Source of the DNA: an uncultured Dorea sp.
GTDB lineage: Bacteria; Bacillota; Clostridia; Lachnospirales; Lachnospiraceae
NCBI GenBank assembly: GCA_910577685.1
Contig: CAJTOH010000012.1
Location: forward strand, 24,147 to 88,146
Reading direction: 5' to 3'
Length of the DNA stretch: 64,000 nucleotides
The notes under the pieces are model-generated. The model had not been told where the DNA came from and searched no databases. It saw only the letters and a program-made list of their open reading frames with translations. The first letter of the stretch is position 1; the number at the start of each line of letters is the position of its first letter. Position numbers and translations under genes: made by a program. Positions 60,521-64,000 of this stretch are shown piece after piece.

Positions 60521-60591
60521 TTTGCGTCAGTTTTTACGAAGTTGTGTGTTTATATATATGAGGGTAAAAAAGAGGGATTGGAGGTGTAAGA

Positions 60592-61068
60592 GTGAAGAAG
60601 AAGGTTTTGTCTGCTTGCTGTACATTTTTATTAATAATTAGCATGCTACTAATATCAGTAAACGATATACAGGCAGCGTCAGACGACCCGATTTTGGATG
60701 GTTCACGTTTGACTTTTGAGGAAGAATCTATTGGATATGCTTTACCACTGACGCGTGGAGCTGATTTATTAGCAAGTTATTCCAAATGTGCTAGGCTTGG
60801 TCCTGGGAAAATATATGCAGGAGGAACGACTATTGCTACACGCGAAGTGAATTGTGTGAGAATATCAGTTATTGTAGAGCGTGCAAAAAAAGGAGACACA
60901 TCCTGGACCTATTATGACAACTGGTATAAGGAGAATGAAAATGCAGATAGAGTCAGTTCAAATCGGACTTTGATGGTAGAAGGTGGCTACTACTATAGAG
61001 TTCGTTGTACACATTCGGCTCATCTTGATATGAGTAGTTCCTTTACTGATGGTGTTTACATCGAATAG
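60592..61068 (+). CDS. Small secreted protein (DUF6147-like)
   Basis: A 158-residue exported protein: signal peptide (1-30, ending IQAAS) and a beta-rich body. The pattern DPILDGSRLT, LTRGADLLASYSKC, ATREVNCVRISVIVERAKKG and VEGGYYYRVRCTHSAH matches what I recall of DUF6147 from Lachnospiraceae. Cysteines in the body may form a disulfide. Starts at GTG 60592 behind GGAGGTG, 71 bases after the DUF4367 gene, so possibly co-transcribed. Confidence 0.6.
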   Translation: MKKKVLSACCTFLLIISMLLISVNDIQAASDDPILDGSRLTFEEESIGYALPLTRGADLLASYSKCARLGPGKIYAGGTTIATREVNCVRISVIVERAKKGDTSWTYYDNWYKENENADRVSSNRTLMVEGGYYYRVRCTHSAHLDMSSSFTDGVYIE

Positions 61069-61192
61069 TCGCAAAGAGCCATTCGTCCAAGGTATAAGAG
61101 AGAAAGAAAGCAAAATTAAAAACTGAATATGGAAAATGCAATCTGAGGACAGAGTTAGTCCAAAAAACTAAAAAAAGATAGCGGTAAATCCG

Positions 61193-61324
61193 GGAAGGCT
61201 GTAGGAAGTGCCGTCTACGGCGCAAACGATGGAACTATTAATTTAATTTCGACCTTACATTGAGAAACCGTAGGCCCACGATACGGGTCAAAGTCGTCGT
61301 AGACGGCACTTCCTGCAGTCTTCC
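61193..61324. repeat. Long inverted repeat (MITE-like)
   Basis: Left arm 61193-61222 begins GGAAGGCTGTAGGAAGTGCC; right arm 61295-61324 begins CGTCGTAGACGGCACTTCC. They match at 27 of 30 positions around a 72-base interior without a gene. The gap 61069-61527 contains otherwise only a terminator. Confidence 0.7.
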
Positions 61325-61357
61325 TAGATAAAATTGATGAGAACGAGAACAAAATGG

Positions 61358-61392
61358 AAAGATACGAGGTTACTATACTTCGTATCTTTTTT
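61358..61392. terminator. Terminator
   Basis: AAAGATACGA / TCGTATCTTT with a 12-base interior and a T-run, usable by the plus-strand transcript. Confidence 0.7.
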
Positions 61393-61527
61393 CATAATAA
61401 GAGGCTGTAAAAATCTTGGCTTTTTGTCAAGTTAGTTGAATCAATATTTCAGATATTTTACAGATTCCGAAAAAGAGAATATCCTATCTTTTCTTTTACG
61501 ACGGACAGGTCTTCTCTTGAATATGAT

Positions 61528-62547
61528 TTATTGGAGTAAATGCAATATTTTTTTTAATTCCCCCAAATCTAATGTTGTTGCTGTTCCATAATATTGTGTT
61601 TTTACTGTCTTTGTATCTAAATCAAAGTCCAGATAGACGACTCCTTTACCATATTTTTGATTGACAATATCTGACGTGCAGATTAGAGTTTCTACCACTT
61701 TGCCATACTCTGTTAAAACCTTCTTGTCTGGTAAATGATGCTGCATATAAACCGATGTTGATGCATATTCGCTTATATCTCCATCCATCTGTAAAAGTTC
61801 AATCAGCTTTTTCCCATGGGTACTCCCATGATGAGGAATTTTAATATAGTTATATACAGTGGGGATCTCTGAATCAGTTTCACTGATTAGCGATTCAAAT
61901 GACATATTGTCAATATCACCTGCAAATAACATATGTATTTTTCCACTGGCACCCTCAAGTTTTACAATACATCCTAACCCTATTTTATTATTGTCAAAGG
62001 TTTTGTCCACACCTTGAATCCCACCTATATTAGGCATGGGTGCAATGCATTGAATCACCAGTTTGTCGAACTTTCCATAACCCAGGAACTCGATCTCTTC
62101 CATTATATCTGGGTAGCAATGCATTGGATGTATCTTGACTCTGTCTTTCACAGACCGTCCGTGAACCAAAGAATTCAGAAAATTAATATTTTCCTTACAA
62201 ATAGAAGAAAATCTTTGAATATTTCCAAATACATTCGCAGTGCATATCTTAGTTTTCTTATGATTACAGTACTTTTTGACAATATTAACAAGCCCTATAG
62301 AATGGTCGTCATGGGGATGTGTCCAAACAAGCATATCTATCTTTTTCTCTGCCAATCCCCATTGCTCTAAAATACTGTCGGTTATATTATATTGCTCTTC
62401 CTCATAGCAGTCGAACACTATGGAGTAGTAAACTACCTTTTCCGCATCGTATAAGATAAAAACGCTACTTTCACCCTCCTTCGAATATCCAATATGATAA
62501 ACTGCTATTTTTAATTTTGTATTATGATCTATTACCAGCCGTTTCAT
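61528..62547 (-). CDS. MBL-fold metallo-hydrolase (ComEC-type domain)
   Basis: A 339-residue soluble metallo-beta-lactamase-fold protein. The metal site is HPHDDH (H77, H79, D81, H82), and later AGDIDN and IPHHGS (near residues 207 and 231) give the remaining ligands typical of ComEC/Rec2-type MBL hydrolases. It lacks the membrane part of ComEC. It begins one base after the stop of a 63-residue gene, without a clear ribosome binding site, so it is translationally coupled. AT-rich relative to neighbours, adjacent to an IS: probable accessory island. Substrate (nucleic acid, nucleotide or other) unknown. Confidence 0.82.
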   Translation of the reverse strand: MKRLVIDHNTKLKIAVYHIGYSKEGESSVFILYDAEKVVYYSIVFDCYEEEQYNITDSILEQWGLAEKKIDMLVWTHPHDDHSIGLVNIVKKYCNHKKTKICTANVFGNIQRFSSICKENINFLNSLVHGRSVKDRVKIHPMHCYPDIMEEIEFLGYGKFDKLVIQCIAPMPNIGGIQGVDKTFDNNKIGLGCIVKLEGASGKIHMLFAGDIDNMSFESLISETDSEIPTVYNYIKIPHHGSTHGKKLIELLQMDGDISEYASTSVYMQHHLPDKKVLTEYGKVVETLICTSDIVNQKYGKGVVYLDFDLDTKTVKTQYYGTATTLDLGELKKILHLLQ

Positions 62548-62548
62548 A

Positions 62549-62740
62549 TCATTTTACTTTATTAAATCGGATGATTCCATTCGTTTCCATTCTTTCTGCT
62601 GTATTTGAAAATTTGGAAATGAGCCCAGCAGAGGGATAAAAATCGACCTTCTGCTTTGGAGCTGTCATTGTTTTTCTTCCTCTGGCTTTTACTGTATGAC
62701 CTTTTCCGGTTTTCTTCTCTGCAACTATTGTTCTACTCAT
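62549..62740 (-). CDS. 63-residue basic protein of the MBL operon
   Basis: A small lysine/arginine-rich protein: MSRTIVAEKKTGKGHTVKAR, then PKQKVDFYPSAGLISKFSN and a short tail. No helix-turn-helix or zinc site is evident. It overlaps the preceding truncated gene by eight bases (ATGAGTAG) and is followed after one base by the MBL gene, so all three were one coupled operon. Family not recognised. Confidence 0.55.
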   Translation of the reverse strand: MSRTIVAEKKTGKGHTVKARGRKTMTAPKQKVDFYPSAGLISKFSNTAERMETNGIIRFNKVK

Positions 62741-62879
62741 TCTTGTTCACCCCGGCCTTTACTTTATCCGAAAATCCTTTTACTAAATCCATTGCAAATG
62801 AATGTGTTATATGTTGAATAAATACATTACTCAAACTTCCCACACCGATTGGTGTGCTGAACCTTGAAAAATCAATACT
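62733..62879 (-). pseudogene. 3' fragment of an unidentified gene, cut at the IS element
   Basis: The last 48 codons of a gene, with FSTPIGVGSLSNVFIQHITH and SFAMDLVKGFSDKVKAGV before the stop at 62733. The frame is open only to 62879, at the probable edge of the IS element. No start codon with a binding site lies within it, so the gene's 5' part has been lost or displaced. It should have been the first (or an upstream) gene of the MBL operon. Confidence 0.55.
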
Positions 62880-62887
62880 TTAGTCCA

Positions 62888-64000
62888 TAAAAAAGGCACA
62901 AACCTGCACTTGATGGTATAATTGAATTGCGAATAACAATCACACAGCAAGGAGATTTATGCCATGTCAAGTATACCATATAATGCTGAAAACGGAAATG
63001 AGATTTCTAGCTCTGTCACAAATTTTATGACCCAATTCCAAATCGGGAAACTTCTTTTCAAATGTAATGCCGGTAAAGCAAAAGGGATTCCGGTAATCGA
63101 AGTGTTTCGATACCTGTTCTGTCTCATTTTCTCGGATCGAAGCATGTATATGCAGTGGAAAACAGGCATATTTGATGGTTCATTCTGCAAGAACACCGTT
63201 TATCGCTTCCTCAATAATGCGAAGATTAACTGGTCTCGGTTCACAACCTTGCTTTCAAGCCGGATCATTAACGATTTCATGAAGCCGCTTACGGATGAGA
63301 GCCGCAAAGATGTCTTCATTATTGATGACAGCCTGTTTGACCGTTCCCGTTCAAATAAAACGGAACTTCTGGCGAAAGTCTTCGACCACTGCTCTATGAA
63401 GTACAAGAGAGGTTACCGTATGCTGACACTTGGATGGTCCGATGGCAACTCCTTTGTTCCGATCAACCATCGTCTTCTGTCGGCAGCCGACGATAAAAAC
63501 CTGCTCTGCAAAGCTGCAAACTTCGATGGACGTTCTCTTGCCGGGAAAAGGCGGAAAGAATCCAGACGAAAAGCAACAGAAGTCTTGATTGACCTGATCA
63601 GAGCAGCACAATCATCTGGAGTTTCTGCAAAATATGTGCTGTTCGACAGCTGGTTTTCATCACCCAAGACCATCACCGCCTTAAAGACAAACTGCGAATT
63701 GGACACAATCGCAATGGTTAAGAAAAGCAGTAAAATCAAATATGGCTATCAGGGTGGCAGATACAGCATCAAGGAAATCTATAAACAGTGCAGAAAACGC
63801 AGAGGACGCTCCAAATATCTGCTTTCCATTGACGTAACCGTTGGTGACGAGGCAATTGAGGCAAAAATCGTCTGTGTCCGGAACAAAAGCAAGAAAAAAG
63901 ACTGGCTTGCCATCATCAGCACGGATACAACTCTCTCAGAGGAAGAAATCATCCGTATTTATGGGAAGCGCTGGGATATTGAGGTGTTTTTCAAGACCTG
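62888..64000 (+). mobile_element. IS4-family insertion sequence, cut by the window end
   Basis: Begins at about 62888, where the operon frame is broken, and encodes a DDE transposase that is still open at 64000. The exact left end is uncertain; candidate left terminal sequence starts ATAAAAAAGGCACAAACC. The right end and any target duplication lie outside. Confidence 0.75.
62964..64000 (+). CDS. IS4-family DDE transposase (partial)
   Basis: 345 residues visible, open to the window end. RNase H-like catalytic residues: D in FIIDDSLFDRS, D in YVLFDSWFSS, and E in the IYGKRWDIEVFFKT block, which fits the Y(2)R(3)E(6)K IS4 signature. Start at ATG 62964 behind AAGGAG; an overlapping ATG at 62959 opens a short frame only. 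The N-terminal part (VTNFMTQFQIGKLLF, IEVFRYLFCLIF) is the family's helical DNA-binding region. No disruption in the visible part, so it may be active. Confidence 0.9.
   Translation, partial: MSSIPYNAENGNEISSSVTNFMTQFQIGKLLFKCNAGKAKGIPVIEVFRYLFCLIFSDRSMYMQWKTGIFDGSFCKNTVYRFLNNAKINWSRFTTLLSSRIINDFMKPLTDESRKDVFIIDDSLFDRSRSNKTELLAKVFDHCSMKYKRGYRMLTLGWSDGNSFVPINHRLLSAADDKNLLCKAANFDGRSLAGKRRKESRRKATEVLIDLIRAAQSSGVSAKYVLFDSWFSSPKTITALKTNCELDTIAMVKKSSKIKYGYQGGRYSIKEIYKQCRKRRGRSKYLLSIDVTVGDEAIEAKIVCVRNKSKKKDWLAIISTDTTLSEEEIIRIYGKRWDIEVFFKT

Overview
The window looks like a chromosomal segment of an anaerobic, endospore-forming Firmicute of the Lachnospiraceae type (order Clostridiales/Eubacteriales). 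The signs are: sporulation genes (a CwlD-type amidase, a DUF2508/BofA pair, an orphan cytosolic histidine kinase); strict-anaerobe proteins (double-cubane 2-hydroxyacyl-CoA dehydratase-like reductase, reverse rubrerythrin with PerR, hemerythrin, DUF1858 redox protein); Gram-positive sortase-like PKTGD tails; strong AGGAGG ribosome binding sites; and TTGACA/TATAAT promoters with 17-base spacers. The genus cannot be fixed from sequence reading alone.

Layout. 0-7.9 kb: an AgrA/AgrC-like two-component pair, a radical SAM protein, an AAA15-type ATPase followed by only the first residues of its usual RloB/AbiLii partner (a decayed abortive-infection locus), an SfsA-MutY fusion and a YjiM-like reductase. 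7.9-11.8 kb (minus strand): hemerythrin, PAP2 phosphatase, GDPD phosphodiesterase, lipid kinase and a TetR regulator with a clear operator. 12-25.6 kb: tex, yitT, a decayed nucleotidyltransferase, a MarR-controlled heterodimeric ABC exporter with complementary degenerate sites, a cysteine desulfidase-family protein and a SWIM/SNF2 helicase. 25.7-26.2 kb: five tRNA genes (Glu, Thr, initiator Met, Phe, Lys). 26.3-31.5 kb: a lone short flagellin, a yybP-ykoY (Mn2+) riboswitch in front of a P-type ATPase, and an AI-2E-family permease. 31.5-34 kb: rubrerythrin fragments in opposite orientations, a DUF4258/YgiT toxin-antitoxin-like pair, and rubrerythrin and perR with palindromic operators. 34-44.5 kb: cell-surface functions (NlpC/P60 hydrolase, GH18 protein with a 30-bp tandem repeat, two PKTGD-anchored surface proteins, one of them frameshifted), mecA, and a 6S-like structured RNA candidate. 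44.5-47 kb: Sua5 (apparently leaderless), cwlD, DUF2508 and bofA. 47-55.5 kb: a full Gram-positive Tad/Flp pilus locus. 55.5-61 kb: rhomboid, orphan kinase, HIT protein, sigma factor, murG, DUF4367 and DUF6147-like proteins. 61-64 kb: a hairpin element, then a tightly coupled minus-strand operon (truncated gene, 63-residue basic protein, MBL-fold hydrolase) interrupted at its 5' side by an IS4-family element that runs off the window.

The best candidates for something undescribed are the MBL-fold operon next to the IS element, the Tad locus with its unusual TadC and YH..C/CxxC-repeat TadE proteins, and the 6S-like RNA. No database search was possible; family names come from motif recognition.
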